DNA of 64,000 bases, taken from Gluconacetobacter liquefaciens (GTDB taxonomy: Bacteria; Pseudomonadota; Alphaproteobacteria; Acetobacterales; Acetobacteraceae). Positions within the stretch are counted from its first letter, which is position 1, and each line of letters begins with the position of its first letter. The DNA is taken from the NCBI RefSeq assembly GCF_003350405.1, contig NZ_QQAW01000001.1, positions 62,001 to 126,000 on the forward strand. Direction: 5' to 3'. Made by a program: the position numbers and the translations under genes. Below are positions 34,172 through 43,896 of this stretch, piece by piece. The notes under the pieces are model-generated. The model was not told where the DNA came from and did not search any database. It saw only the letters and a list, made by a program, of their open reading frames with translations.

Positions 34172-34783
34172 TCAGAGGCCGCGCGCCGTGGCGGCGTGGT
34201 CCACCGTCCGGGCCACCACATCGGCGGGCGCCGATACACCGGTCACCTGACGCACCAGCGCCTGCGCTGTTTCATCCGCGATCTGGCGCAGTGACCCGAG
34301 AGCGGCCGTACGAGCGGCAGCGACGCGGGCTTCCGCCTCGTGAATCTCAATGGCCAGACGGGCGTTCATCTCCTGCGTCTGCCGCAGGGCGCTGAGGCGC
34401 GCGTCCTCGATCACCTTGTCGACATTCGCCTGCGCCTCGGCCATCGCGGTGCGACGGGCCTGGTGCAGTTCGTCCACCGCGCTATCGGCTTCGGCCTTGG
34501 CGCGACGGGCGATATCCAGATCGTTGTCGATCGTCTGGCGGCGGCTGGTCAGTACCGCTTCGACCTTCGGCAGCGCCGACCGGCTGAGCAGGACATACAG
34601 CACCAGGAAGATCACGGCGCCCCAGATCACCTGGCCGATGACGAGGGGGTTGGCGAAATCCAGCTGTGGCATGCCCGCGGCCCGCGCGCCCGGCGCAGCC
34701 ATTACCATCACGGGCAAGGCCAGCGCGAGCGGCGTCGCGAGAGACGCCACCCGGCGGATGCTTGAGGCCGCGGAACGTGCCAC
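34172..34783 (-). CDS. atpF': ATP synthase F0 subunit b'
   Basis: A 203-residue b' subunit. The membrane anchor (VIGQVIWGAVIFLVLYVLL) starts near residue 48, preceded by an alanine-rich, signal-like N-terminal extension (SLATPLALALPVMVMAA), then a coiled-coil stalk. Paired b and b' subunits are typical of alphaproteobacteria. It lies between atpE and atpF. Confidence 0.9.
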   Translation of the reverse strand: MARSAASSIRRVASLATPLALALPVMVMAAPGARAAGMPQLDFANPLVIGQVIWGAVIFLVLYVLLSRSALPKVEAVLTSRRQTIDNDLDIARRAKAEADSAVDELHQARRTAMAEAQANVDKVIEDARLSALRQTQEMNARLAIEIHEAEARVAAARTAALGSLRQIADETAQALVRQVTGVSAPADVVARTVDHAATARGL

Positions 34784-34797
34784 GTTGGTCTCCGGTC

Positions 34798-35022
34798 TCA
34801 GACGAACAGGATCAGGAAGGCGATCAGCAGGGCATACAGGGCCACGGCTTCCGTCAGGGCGAAGCCGAGCATGCCCAGGCCGAACACGTGCGGACGCGCA
34901 GCGGGGTTGCGGGCGATGCTGCTGACCAGCGTGGAGAAGATGTTACCCAGGCCGATGCCGACGCCGGCGAGGGCGATAACGGCGATACCGGCACCAATTT
35001 CCCGGGCTGCAGCGATGTCCAT
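34798..35022 (-). CDS. atpE: ATP synthase F0 subunit c
   Basis: A 74-residue c subunit forming the rotor ring: two hydrophobic helices joined by the polar loop ARNPAARP. The proton-carrying carboxylate is a glutamate in helix 2 ([17 protein letters not shown]). Sodium-binding residues are not evident, so a proton ring is expected. Confidence 0.95.
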   Translation of the reverse strand: MDIAAAREIGAGIAVIALAGVGIGLGNIFSTLVSSIARNPAARPHVFGLGMLGFALTEAVALYALLIAFLILFV

Positions 35023-35078
35023 AGCGAGGCTTTCCTTGTTTGGTTCAGGCGTTCAAAAGGGCTGGGGCGGCGTCGCGG

Positions 35079-35828
35079 TCAGTGCGCGACCGCCTCCCGC
35101 AGATAGATGCAGGTGAGGATCGCGAAGACGTAAGCTTGCAACGCACCCACCAGCAATTCGAGCGCCATCAGCGCGACATTGATGACCACGGGACCAACGG
35201 CGAGTGCATCGCCGATCAGTCCGAGCCCGGCCAGCATGATCGTGAAGGCAGCGAACATTTCCAGCATCACGTGACCGGCCACCATGTTGGCGAACAAACG
35301 GATCGACAGGCTCACGGGACGTGACAGGAATGAGAGGATTTCGATCGGCACCAGCAGCGGCGCCAGGGCCATCGGCGCGCCGGCGGGCATGAAATGCGCG
35401 AAGAATTTAGCGCCCTGCACCTTCAGCGAGACAATCACCGACAGCACGAATACCATCAGCGCCAGCGCAACGGTGACGGCGACATGGCTGGTGAAGGCGA
35501 AGGAGAAGGGCAGCAGGCCCAGGTAATTACCCGCCAGGATGAAGAAGAACAGCGTGAAGACGAACGGGAAGAACGCACGCCCTTCCGGACCGATCGTATC
35601 CACGGCCATGTTATGAATGAAATCGTAGCAGATTTCAGCGGCTGCCTGCAGGCGACCTGGTACCACGGCCTTGGGACGCATGCCAACATACAGAAATGCC
35701 AGCACCGCGACCGAGGCCACGATCATCATGAGGGGCGACTGACTGAAACGCAGTGCCTCGCCCAGGCCACCCAGAACGGGATGGAGCTCGAACTGACCCA
35801 ATGCGTCGATGGTGGATCCGGCCGCCAA
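35079..35828 (-). CDS. atpB: ATP synthase F0 subunit a
   Basis: A 249-residue a subunit forming the proton half-channels. The essential arginine lies in PVSLSIRLFANMVAGH, and the last helix is LLVGALQAYVFAILTCIYL. I choose TTG 35828 because the protein then begins AAGSTIDALGQFELHPV, like related subunits, and GAGG precedes it; longer frames add an arginine-rich stretch in no known subunit. The rare start codon may lower its translation. Confidence 0.88.
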   Translation of the reverse strand: MAAGSTIDALGQFELHPVLGGLGEALRFSQSPLMMIVASVAVLAFLYVGMRPKAVVPGRLQAAAEICYDFIHNMAVDTIGPEGRAFFPFVFTLFFFILAGNYLGLLPFSFAFTSHVAVTVALALMVFVLSVIVSLKVQGAKFFAHFMPAGAPMALAPLLVPIEILSFLSRPVSLSIRLFANMVAGHVMLEMFAAFTIMLAGLGLIGDALAVGPVVINVALMALELLVGALQAYVFAILTCIYLREAVAH

Positions 35829-35889
35829 CTTCGTCTTCCCTCTACCGTTCCGGCCCCGCATCCGGGCCCGGCTTGTCCTCCAGGGCATC

Positions 35890-36183
35890 CTACGGCCTGA
35901 CGAGACGCCAGACATTCAGTACGCCCGCGGCCCCGCCCAGTAATGAAAACAGGATCAGGAACACCGGGCGACAGCCCAGCCAACGATCGAGCCCCCATCC
36001 CATCGCGACCCCGACGACCAGGCCAGCCACCATTTCGGTGCCAGCCCGCAGAACGGTGCCTACGGTGGTCATGTCGTTACCTTGCGACCCTGCCTCGGCT
36101 GGCCGGTTCGGATTATTCCGATCCATGGCCTGCTTTAGGCGCTTGTCGAAGGCGTGACGGGAGCTGTCCGTTTCCTTACCCAA
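35890..36183 (-). CDS. atpI: ATP synthase protein I
   Basis: A 97-residue AtpI, a small membrane protein that helps assemble the c ring. A charged N-terminus is followed by two transmembrane helices (VAGLVVGVAMGWGLDRWLG and PVFLILFSLLGGAAGVLNV). It is the first gene of the F0 operon; its promoter must lie within 36184-36450, where no other gene is seen. The F1 genes are not in the window. Confidence 0.85.
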   Translation of the reverse strand: MGKETDSSRHAFDKRLKQAMDRNNPNRPAEAGSQGNDMTTVGTVLRAGTEMVAGLVVGVAMGWGLDRWLGCRPVFLILFSLLGGAAGVLNVWRLVRP

Positions 36184-36450
36184 TTTTTACACCTCCAGGC
36201 AGGTGCAGGCGCTAGCTAACGATGCGGCAGAAACCTGTCAAGCAAACGCTTTTGTTTCGGGACGCGGAAAAGAGGCGCCCCTGCTCTGTCACGCATGGAA
36301 TAGGTGACAGTTCCCGGCATGGCCGCCCCGGGGAAACAGATGACATCGCGTTAATGCAACGTGAGAATATCAGGCATGATTTTATTGCATAGATAACGAC
36401 GGCGCTTTCCTGGGCTTCCCATTCCCCGAAACGCCAGTCTGACCTGGCTT

Positions 36451-37167
36451 TTACGGATGAACGCTGCCGCCGGGGATTTCGTCATAAGCCGCGCTGCCCG
36501 GGAAGGGACCTGCCACCGGAGCGGCGGCCGGAGCGACATGGACGGTTTGGCCCATCGCCGGACCGATTTCCCGGGCGTCGATCGCGGTCCCGAGCGCACT
36601 GGTGCTGCCATTGCCGACGGCGTGCAGGGTCTGGCCCGGTTTCAACCATGCGGCCAGGCGCGTGGCTTCCGCCGGTGCGAGGTGAATCACGCTATAATCC
36701 TGCATCACCGCGCCCACCAGCCGGCCATGCAGGCTGTAGAGCGGCGCGCGGACCGTGCCGTCCACCACGATATCCGGCCCGGACGTGGTGACCGGCAGCC
36801 GGGCGGATATTGTTTCGGCATCCTCGACCGCGCGGCCGCGCTGGTCCTCGATCTCGTAAGCGCGGACGATGGGCAGTTCGCGCCCGTGCAGGCCGCGTGC
36901 GGAAATCTTCTCGCCGGGCTTGACCAGGCTGGCCACGGCCAGCCCGAGTTCGTGTGAGCACAGGATTTCGGTACCGTCGGTGAGGATCAGGCCGTCGATA
37001 TCGCCGCCCGGTGTCGGCAGATAGTGCGCCACGGTGCCGGTCGTGACCGGCAGCGGCGATAAATCATAGGCCGAGACCGGCTGGCTGGCAGCCATCGCCG
37101 GGCCGGCGATCAGGGCTGACAGACCGGCCACCGCCGGAAGAAGGTGGGAACGCCGCAAACTCGCCAT
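36451..37167 (-). CDS. Secreted protein of unknown function
   Basis: A 238-residue protein I do not recognise. It has a signal peptide (MASLRRSHLLPAVAGLSALI, cleaved near AMAASQP), then small beta-rich segments with repeated themes: DIDGLILTDGTEILCS, a Gly/Arg-containing RGLHGRELPIVRAYEI, and APLYSLHGRLVGAVMQDYS. The C-terminus is alanine/proline-rich. The repeated 'dG..L.dGt' pattern suggests OB-fold-like units. It is 113 bp downstream of purH on the same strand. No function is claimed. Confidence 0.6.
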   Translation of the reverse strand: MASLRRSHLLPAVAGLSALIAGPAMAASQPVSAYDLSPLPVTTGTVAHYLPTPGGDIDGLILTDGTEILCSHELGLAVASLVKPGEKISARGLHGRELPIVRAYEIEDQRGRAVEDAETISARLPVTTSGPDIVVDGTVRAPLYSLHGRLVGAVMQDYSVIHLAPAEATRLAAWLKPGQTLHAVGNGSTSALGTAIDAREIGPAMGQTVHVAPAAAPVAGPFPGSAAYDEIPGGSVHP

Positions 37168-37279
37168 GCCTGCTCTCGTCATCTGCCTGATCGTCTTTTT
37201 CAATCGTCCCGGAACGGATCCGCCGGGCGGGATAGTGAAGTCGATCCCGCCCGGCGCGACAATCCCCCGAGGAAGAGGA

Positions 37280-38857
37280 TCAGTGCCGGAAGTGGCGCAT
37301 ACCTGTGAACACCATGGCGATGCCGGCACGGTCGGCGGCGGCGATCACCTCGTCATCGCGGATTGACCCGCCGGGCTGGATCACGGCCGTGGCTCCCGCC
37401 GCGATCGCGGCCTCCAGCCCATCGGCGAACGGGAAGAAGGCGTCGGACGCCACCACGCTGCCTGCCGTCAACGGCTGGTCGAGCCCTGCGGCGCGCGATG
37501 CGTCCGCCCCCTTGATCGCGGCGATGCGCGCGGAATCCACGCGGCTCATCTGGCCCGCGCCGATCCCGACCGTGGCCTGGCCCTTGGCGTAGATGATGGC
37601 ATTCGACTTCACATGCTTGCACACGCGGAAGGCGAAGATCAGATCCGCCATTTCGGCCTCGGTCGGCGCGCGCTGCGTCACCACCTTCAGTTCGGCCGGG
37701 ACGATGCGGCCGTTATCGCGCGTCTGGGCCAGGAAGCCGCCCGCGACCGAGCGGATGATCACGCCCCCTTCGGCCGGATCGGGCAGCGCGCCGGTCAGCA
37801 GCAGGCGCAGGTTCTTCTTGCGCGACAGGACCTCGCGTGCTTCGTCCGTCGCGTCGGGGGCCACGATCACCTCGGTGAAGATGGCGGCGATGCGTGTCGC
37901 GGCCTCGGCATCCAGTGTGCGGTTCAGGGCGACGATGCCGCCGAAGGCCGAGACCGGGTCGCAGCGCAGCGCCAGGTCCCATGCCGCCGACAGGCTGTCG
38001 GCGGTCGCGATGCCGCACGGGTTGGCGTGCTTGACGATGACGACTGCCGGCGCATCGAATTCCGCCACCGCCTCGAACGCCGCGTCGGTGTCGTTCAGAT
38101 TGTTGTAGGACAACGCCTTGCCCTGGATCTGCCGCGCGGTGGCGACGCCGGGACGGTTGCTGCCATCGGCGTAGAAAGCCGCCTGCTGGTGCGGGTTTTC
38201 GCCATAGCGCAGGCTTTCCCGACGCTGGCCCGCCACCGTCAGGCGCTCGGGCAGCACGTCGCCGCGCTGGGCCGCGAACCAGGCGGCGATCGCGGCGTCA
38301 TAGGCGGCGGTGCGGGCATAGGCCGCGCCAGCCAGCGCGCGCCGTGCTTCCAGCGTGGTGCCACCTTCCGACAGTGCCGTGATGATGGCGCCATATTGCG
38401 CCGGGTCGGTCAGGACCACGACATGATCGTGGTTCTTGGACGCGGCGCGGATCAGCGCCGGACCGCCGATATCGATATTCTCGATGCAGTCCTCGGCACC
38501 GGCACCGGAGGCCACCGTGGCCTCGAACGGGTAGAGATTCACCGCGATCAGGTCGATCGGCGCGATGCCGTGCTGCTCCATCTGCGCGACATGGGCCGGC
38601 AGGTCGCGGCGGCCCAGGATGCCGCCATGGATCTGCGGCACCAGCGTCTTGACCCGGCCATCGAGGATTTCCGGAAAGCCGGTATGGTCCGACACCTCGG
38701 TCACCTTCAGCCCGGCCTCGCGCAGGGCACGGGCCGATCCGCCGGTCGAGAGGATCTCGGCCCCATGCGCGATCAGGGCGCGGGCGAGGTCGAGTAACCC
38801 CGTCTTGTCGGAAACGGAAATCAGGGCACGGCGGACCGGCACGGGCGTCTGGGTCAT
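37280..38857 (-). CDS. purH: Bifunctional AICAR transformylase/IMP cyclohydrolase
   Basis: A 525-residue PurH for the last two steps of purine synthesis. The N-terminal IMP cyclohydrolase (about 1-200) has [24 protein letters not shown] and [14 protein letters not shown]. The C-terminal transformylase includes the KHANPCGIA motif with catalytic Lys-His, and the [20 protein letters not shown] segment. ATG 38857 fits the family. Family A repeat copy 4 lies about 115 bp upstream. Confidence 0.95.
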   Translation of the reverse strand: MTQTPVPVRRALISVSDKTGLLDLARALIAHGAEILSTGGSARALREAGLKVTEVSDHTGFPEILDGRVKTLVPQIHGGILGRRDLPAHVAQMEQHGIAPIDLIAVNLYPFEATVASGAGAEDCIENIDIGGPALIRAASKNHDHVVVLTDPAQYGAIITALSEGGTTLEARRALAGAAYARTAAYDAAIAAWFAAQRGDVLPERLTVAGQRRESLRYGENPHQQAAFYADGSNRPGVATARQIQGKALSYNNLNDTDAAFEAVAEFDAPAVVIVKHANPCGIATADSLSAAWDLALRCDPVSAFGGIVALNRTLDAEAATRIAAIFTEVIVAPDATDEAREVLSRKKNLRLLLTGALPDPAEGGVIIRSVAGGFLAQTRDNGRIVPAELKVVTQRAPTEAEMADLIFAFRVCKHVKSNAIIYAKGQATVGIGAGQMSRVDSARIAAIKGADASRAAGLDQPLTAGSVVASDAFFPFADGLEAAIAAGATAVIQPGGSIRDDEVIAAADRAGIAMVFTGMRHFRH

Positions 38858-38973
38858 CGTGGGGCGACCTTTCACGATTGGGCGGCAGGAAAGCCCGCGT
38901 CCTTAGTCCAACCTGGGCGGACGGAGCAACAGACGTGTGGGCGGGGCTGCCGTATCCGGAGGGAAGGTCTTTT

Positions 38974-39092
38974 GTTCTTTTTGCAAAAAAGAACCAAAAA
39001 ACTCTGATCCGGTCGGGAGCCTTGTGGTCGGGACATGCGCTGTCCCTGAACGATTGAAAGTCTTTTTGCTTCTTTTTCTTCAGAAAAAGAAG
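38974..39092 (-). repeat. Family A intergenic repeat, copy 4
   Basis: Inverted relative to copies 1-3: hairpin B 38974-38994, then CCAAAAAACTC, a diverged central stem, GTCTTTTTG, and hairpin A 39069-39092. The A end encodes the last residues and the stop codon of pabC (39080). Confidence 0.9.
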
Positions 39093-39877
39093 AAACCTTT
39101 CCGCACCGTTTCGATCATGTCTCGCGCGATCGGCAAAGGCGCGCCATCCAGACTGACGACCGGCCGAACCGACAGGCTGTTGACCAGAATAGCCCCCCCA
39201 GCCAGATCATCCGGCATCAGCGAGGCTTCCGCGACCAGACCGGCTTCCAGCAACACGGCCCGCGCGATGCCGGGCAACGCGCCATCTGCGACCGGGGGCG
39301 TCAGCAAGCGCCGGTCACGCAGGGCGAGCACGGTGCTGACGGTGCTTTCGGCCACCTGGCCCGCGCCATTCAGAAGCAGTGCGTCGTCGGCGCCACGCTG
39401 CTCGGCTTCCAGTCGGGCCAGGATATTGGGCAGGTAATTCAGGGTTTTGATCCGCGACAGGGGAGAATGCGCGTCGCGCCTGATCCGGGTGCTGAGGATC
39501 AGGCGGGCTGGCCCCGGCGCTGGTGCGGCCGGAAAGGGTACGATCAGAAGCGTAGGATGCGGCCGGGGGGGCGGCAGAAGGCCACGCGGGCCACAGCCGC
39601 GCGTCAGCGTCAGGCGCAAGGCGCCTTCGTCCAGGGTGTTCCGGCGTATGACCTGATGCAGGGCATCCTCGATCGCGTCCAGGTCGGGTTCAGGGAACAG
39701 GAGTGCCGCCGCGCCGTCACGCAGTCGGTCGAGGTGACGCGAGAGATGGGCGATATGGCCGGCCGAGACTCGCATGGTCTCAAACAATCCGTCGCCCAGG
39801 GTGAGGCCGCGATCGGCGGGGTCGATCCGCGCCGCGTCCCGCGCGATCAGGCGGTCGTCGAGCCAGAGGAGATTCAT
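39080..39877 (-). CDS. pabC: Aminodeoxychorismate lyase (class IV aminotransferase)
   Basis: A 265-residue PLP enzyme of aminotransferase class IV. Directly after pabB, it most likely cleaves aminodeoxychorismate to p-aminobenzoate for folate. Motifs are RGLTLGDGLFETMRV, the PLP lysine in SRIKTLNYLPNILA, and LLLNGAGQVAESTVST. ATG 39877 overlaps the pabB stop (ATGA). The C-terminus ends with an unusual run KGFFFF encoded by hairpin A of repeat copy 4. A D-amino-acid or branched-chain aminotransferase role cannot be excluded from fold alone. Confidence 0.85.
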   Translation of the reverse strand: MNLLWLDDRLIARDAARIDPADRGLTLGDGLFETMRVSAGHIAHLSRHLDRLRDGAAALLFPEPDLDAIEDALHQVIRRNTLDEGALRLTLTRGCGPRGLLPPPRPHPTLLIVPFPAAPAPGPARLILSTRIRRDAHSPLSRIKTLNYLPNILARLEAEQRGADDALLLNGAGQVAESTVSTVLALRDRRLLTPPVADGALPGIARAVLLEAGLVAEASLMPDDLAGGAILVNSLSVRPVVSLDGAPLPIARDMIETVRKGFFFF

Positions 39878-41268
39878 GGTGCAGCCTCGGCCGGATGGTC
39901 TCCAAACAGGGCCAGAAGCGGAGCGATTTTCAGACACATTTCCGCGTATTCCCGCTGGGGGTCCGACAGGATCGTGATCCCGCCGCCCGCCGCCGCCACG
40001 ATCGTATCGGGGGTCGCGGCCAGGGCGCGGATGATGACTGAACTGTCCATGGCACCGTCGGTTCCGATGCGGAAAACGATCCCGCAATAGGGTCCGCGAT
40101 CCGTTTCCTCCAGTTCGTCGATGATGCGCATTGCCTGATGCTTCGGCGCGCCTGTCACCGATCCGGGCGGCAGGGAGGCGCGGAGCAGGTCGATCGCGTC
40201 CTGGCCCGGTGCGAGCGTCGCCGTGACCTCGGAGACCAGATGATGGACATGGGCGAAGGTTTCGACCGACAGCAGTTCCGGCACGCTGACGCTGCCGATC
40301 CGCGCCACGCGGCCAAGATCGTTGCGCATCAGGTCCACGATCATCAGGTTTTCCGCCCGCTCCTTGTCGTCGACGGCCAGGTCGGCGCGGAGACGGTCGT
40401 CCTGTTCGGGAGTGGTACCACGCGGGCGGGTGCCCTTGATCGGCCTTGTCCGCGCCACCCGATCGCGCCCCAGATGTACAAACCGCTCGGGGGAGGCCGA
40501 CAGCAGGCTGAATGCCCCTCCGCAGGCCAGCCATGCACCGAACGGTGCCGGCGAGGCGCGGCGCAGCGCCCGGTAGATGTCGATATCGGCCAGATCCGGT
40601 GGCCGTCTGGCGACATGGCGACCGGTGATGTTGACCTGAAAGATTTCGCCGGCGGCGATCCGCTCGACCGCAGTTGCCACGGCGGCGGCATATCGGTCCG
40701 GGGTGCGGTCGGGCACAAATACGGCGTGCGGCAGAGGCGCGGGCAGCGGGGCCGGTGGCAGCGTGGCCCATTCGGCATGGAATGCGGCGAACAATTGATC
40801 CGCGTCCGGACGGATGGTCGCCAGATGCACCTGATGATGCATGCGATCGAACAGCAACGCATGGTCATACAGGGCTGCCGACAGGTCGGGCCGGATGGGA
40901 TCGGGCTGGTGGCGGGTCGGGATTTCCTCGGCCCATTGCCCCACGCCGTACCCAGCAAACCCGATGACACCGCCGGCGAACGGCCACGGCCCGGTGTCCG
41001 CCACCGGAGCCTGAGCCAACAAGGCTTTTAGCGCCTGGAGAGGATCGGTGCCGGCTACGGGCACGCCTTCACGCCGGCAGATGCCGCCGCGCCAGTCCAA
41101 CACATGAACGGGACGGCGGCACAGGATGATCCAGCGGGCGCGCGGACCGGGCTGGCCGCCGCTGTCCAGACAAGCCAGCCATGGCTCGTCCTGCCACGCC
41201 CACAGCACATCGTCCGGGTCTCGCCAAGGCAGGGATGTGGCCCTTACGATGCCGGCTGACCGGTCCAT
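39874..41268 (-). CDS. pabB: Aminodeoxychorismate synthase component I
   Basis: A 464-residue chorismate-using synthase. The C-terminal domain has EIFQVNITGRH, RTRPIKGTRPRG, ERAENLMIVDLMRNDLGRV and PPGSVTGAPKHQAMRIIDELE, the standard chorismate-binding motifs; the PIKGT motif is the PabB type rather than anthranilate synthase. With PabC it produces p-aminobenzoate; the glutamine amidotransferase PabA is not adjacent. ATG 41268 lies 5 nt after the ptsP stop, so it may share the upstream PTS transcript. Confidence 0.9.
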   Translation of the reverse strand: MDRSAGIVRATSLPWRDPDDVLWAWQDEPWLACLDSGGQPGPRARWIILCRRPVHVLDWRGGICRREGVPVAGTDPLQALKALLAQAPVADTGPWPFAGGVIGFAGYGVGQWAEEIPTRHQPDPIRPDLSAALYDHALLFDRMHHQVHLATIRPDADQLFAAFHAEWATLPPAPLPAPLPHAVFVPDRTPDRYAAAVATAVERIAAGEIFQVNITGRHVARRPPDLADIDIYRALRRASPAPFGAWLACGGAFSLLSASPERFVHLGRDRVARTRPIKGTRPRGTTPEQDDRLRADLAVDDKERAENLMIVDLMRNDLGRVARIGSVSVPELLSVETFAHVHHLVSEVTATLAPGQDAIDLLRASLPPGSVTGAPKHQAMRIIDELEETDRGPYCGIVFRIGTDGAMDSSVIIRALAATPDTIVAAAGGGITILSDPQREYAEMCLKIAPLLALFGDHPAEAAP

Positions 41269-41273
41269 CGCCC

Positions 41274-43127
41274 TTACGCCCCGGTGGCGAAATCGTCGAT
41301 CAGGTCCATGACCTCGGCGACGTCCGAGGCTTCCATCACCCGGTGGGCTAGGCGGCGGCAATCCTCGAAAGACAGGGCACGCACCGTCTTCTTGACCCGG
41401 GGCACGGCCGAGGCGGTCATGGAGAACGAGCGCAGGCCCAGGCCGATCAGCAGCGGCACCACGCGCGGGTCGCCTGCGATCTCGCCGCAGAGCGAAATGG
41501 GACGATACTGGCGCAGCGCGGCTTCGGTCGCGGCCTGGATCAGGCGCAGCACGGCCGGATGGAGCGGGTGGTAGAGCGACGCCACCTCGGCGGAGGCCCT
41601 ATCCACCGCCAGTGTATACATCGTCAGGTCGTTGGTGCCGATGGCCAGGAATTCGGCCTCCTGCGCCAGCGCATCCCCCATGATGGCGGCGGCCGGGGTT
41701 TCGACCATGATGCCCAGCGGCGGCAGGCTGTCACCCAGCGGTATGCCCTTGCGGCGCAAGCGGCGGGCCACGCGATGATAAATCTCCCGCGCCTCGCGCA
41801 GTTCGGGCACGATCGTGACCATCGGCAGCATCACCCGGACCGGGCCGGCAACGGATGCCTTGAGGATGGCGGCGAACTGGGTTTCCAGCACGGCGGGATG
41901 ACGCAGCAGCAGGCGCAGCCCGCGCATGCCCAGCGCGGGATTGATGGTGTCGCCTTCCTGGTTCAGCCCGGCACGCTCCAGGGCTTCGCTGTGCTTCTCG
42001 CCGCCCCAGTCCACGACGCGGATCGTGGTGGTATCGCCCGCCATCGTGCCGATGATCTCGGCATAGATCGCCGCCTGCCGGTCTTCGTCCGGCATGGCTT
42101 CGGCATTCATGAACAGGAATTCGGTGCGCAGCAGGCCGATGCCCGAGGCGCCGGACTGGGCGATCAGCGGCAGTTCGGCCGGCAGTTCCAGATTGGCCTG
42201 CAATTGCAGCTTCTCGCCGCTGGACAGGCGGGCAGGCAGACGGCGCAGGCGGCCCAGCGCCTGACGCTCACGCGCATGGTCGGCCACACCGCAGCGGGCG
42301 ACCGACAGCGTCTCCTCGTCCGGGTCGATCACCACATGGCCGGTCGTGCCGTCCACCACCATGGTCGCGCCGTCGCGCGCACGCGCCGTAAGCCCGTGGG
42401 CGGCCAGCACGGTGGGAATGCCCAGTGCACGGAGCATGATGGCGGTGTGATCGGTTGACCCGCCCTCCTCGGTCGCGACCGCGACAATGCGCGAGGGATC
42501 GATCAGCGCCGCGTCGGCGGGGCGCAACTGCTCGGCCACCAGCACCGTGCCAGCAGGCACTGCGCTGAAGGAACGAAACGGCGCGCGGCCCAGATTGCGC
42601 ATCAGGCGCTGGCCGATTTCACGAAACTCGCCGGCACGGCGCTGGGCGGCCGCGGCATCCTCGCCGCCGGATTGGGCTCCCTCCTGCAGCAGGGCCTGTG
42701 CCAAGCTCTCGGTTTCCTCGCGCACGGCCAGTTCGGCCGTGCGTCCGTCGCGGACGATCCGGTCGTGAATGCCGCGTTGCAGGCGCGAGGGGCCGAGCAT
42801 CCGGCGATAGACTTCCAGCAGCGAGCCGATCTCGATCTGGCCGTCCTCGGGCAGGATCGCCAGCCGGTCGCGCAGCCGCTCGATCTGCCGCACCGAGCGT
42901 TCGATCGCCTCGGCCAGACGCGCCAGTTCATGGTCCGGGTCGTCGGTACGGGCGGAGGCGTCGATATCCGGCGTGGGACTTTCCAGCACCAGCATCGCCG
43001 GGCCGATCGCCACGCCACCGACCGTCGCATCGCCGCTCAGGCGGATTTCGGCTGTTGCCGTGGCCGCGCTCCGGGGGCGGCGCCGGCGGCGGGGAGGAAC
43101 CTGGTCGGGGGTGTCAGTCGTCTTCAT
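41274..43127 (-). CDS. ptsP: PTS enzyme I (phosphoenolpyruvate-protein phosphotransferase)
   Basis: A 617-residue enzyme I, which takes phosphate from PEP and passes it to HPr. The phosphorylated histidine is in EEGGSTDHTAIMLRA (about residue 225); the PEP-binding barrel has GIGLLRTEFLFMNAEAMPDE, ALGMRGLRLLL, EAEFLAIGTNDLTMYTLAVDR and SLCGEIAGD. There is no N-terminal GAF domain, so it is a plain enzyme I rather than EI-Ntr. An arginine-rich N-terminal stretch (PPRRRRRPRSA) is unusual. It overlaps the HPr gene by 14 nt. Confidence 0.92.
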   Translation of the reverse strand: MKTTDTPDQVPPRRRRRPRSAATATAEIRLSGDATVGGVAIGPAMLVLESPTPDIDASARTDDPDHELARLAEAIERSVRQIERLRDRLAILPEDGQIEIGSLLEVYRRMLGPSRLQRGIHDRIVRDGRTAELAVREETESLAQALLQEGAQSGGEDAAAAQRRAGEFREIGQRLMRNLGRAPFRSFSAVPAGTVLVAEQLRPADAALIDPSRIVAVATEEGGSTDHTAIMLRALGIPTVLAAHGLTARARDGATMVVDGTTGHVVIDPDEETLSVARCGVADHARERQALGRLRRLPARLSSGEKLQLQANLELPAELPLIAQSGASGIGLLRTEFLFMNAEAMPDEDRQAAIYAEIIGTMAGDTTTIRVVDWGGEKHSEALERAGLNQEGDTINPALGMRGLRLLLRHPAVLETQFAAILKASVAGPVRVMLPMVTIVPELREAREIYHRVARRLRRKGIPLGDSLPPLGIMVETPAAAIMGDALAQEAEFLAIGTNDLTMYTLAVDRASAEVASLYHPLHPAVLRLIQAATEAALRQYRPISLCGEIAGDPRVVPLLIGLGLRSFSMTASAVPRVKKTVRALSFEDCRRLAHRVMEASDVAEVMDLIDDFATGA

Positions 43128-43434
43128 GGAAGCCAGCCTCGATCAGGGCCGTCAGGGCCTCGATCGCCGCATGGGCATCCCATCCGGTGGCCATCAGCGT
43201 CACGGATTCTCCGCGACCGGCCCCCAGCATCATCAGCCCCATGATCGAGCGCGCCGAGACCGTCTGGTCGCCACGCCGGACCTCGACATTCGCATCGAAC
43301 TGTTCGGCCACCGTGACCAGGCGCGCGGCGGCGCGGGCATGCAGGCCCCGGCGATTGACCATCGTCGCCGTCACGGACAGGACATCGGGGTCCTCGGGGT
43401 CCAGCCCTCCGGGAGACATTTCGGTGCCGGACAT
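43114..43434 (-). CDS. HPr phosphocarrier protein
   Basis: A 106-residue HPr with an extra N-terminal arm of about 20 residues. The phosphorylated histidine is in NRRGLHARAAARLV; the regulatory serine region is SARSIMGLMMLGAG, the target of HPr kinase. It passes phosphate from enzyme I to the EIIA next door. The gene sits 6 nt after the EIIA stop. Confidence 0.92.
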   Translation of the reverse strand: MSGTEMSPGGLDPEDPDVLSVTATMVNRRGLHARAAARLVTVAEQFDANVEVRRGDQTVSARSIMGLMMLGAGRGESVTLMATGWDAHAAIEALTALIEAGFHEDD

Positions 43435-43440
43435 GCGTCC

Positions 43441-43896
43441 TCAGCCGACCGATGCGGCGCGCTGCTCGCCCAGCAGGCAGCTCCGGGCACCGCCCAGGCA
43501 TTGCGGCGGCAGGTGGGAGGCGGTGGAGATATATTTGCGCCCGGCCCCCTCGGCGAGGTCGGCGCATTCCTCCAGCGTATGGCCGTTGCGGATCTGCGCC
43601 AGCTTGACCAGCATCGGCACGTTGACGCCGGCCAGGACTTCGACCCGCGCGCTTTCCAGCATGGAGATCGACAGGTTCGAAGGCGTGCTGCCGAACATGT
43701 CGGTCAACAGCAGGACACCGTCGCCCGTATCGACGCCGGCAATCACCTTTTGCAGATCCACACGACGCAGCACCGGGTCGTCCCCGGCCTCGACGTTCAG
43801 CGTTGCGAGTTGTTCCTGCGGCCCGACCACATGCTCCATCGCGCGCCTGAGTGTCTCGCCCAACGCGCCATGGGTAACGAGGACCATACCGATCAT
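43441..43896 (-). CDS. PTS EIIA, mannose type, regulatory
   Basis: A 151-residue EIIA-Man domain. The phosphorylated histidine is in IGMVLVTHGALGETL, and GVLLLTDMFGSTPSNLS is the family loop. With no EIIB or EIIC gene nearby it must act as a regulatory end point instead of a sugar transporter part. ATG 43896 overlaps the rapZ stop (ATGA), showing tight coupling. Confidence 0.88.
   Translation of the reverse strand: MIGMVLVTHGALGETLRRAMEHVVGPQEQLATLNVEAGDDPVLRRVDLQKVIAGVDTGDGVLLLTDMFGSTPSNLSISMLESARVEVLAGVNVPMLVKLAQIRNGHTLEECADLAEGAGRKYISTASHLPPQCLGGARSCLLGEQRAASVG

Noticed and set aside
38937-39437. Plus-strand frame containing FLLLFLQKKK
   Set aside because: Spurious reading of repeat copy 4 and antisense of pabC.
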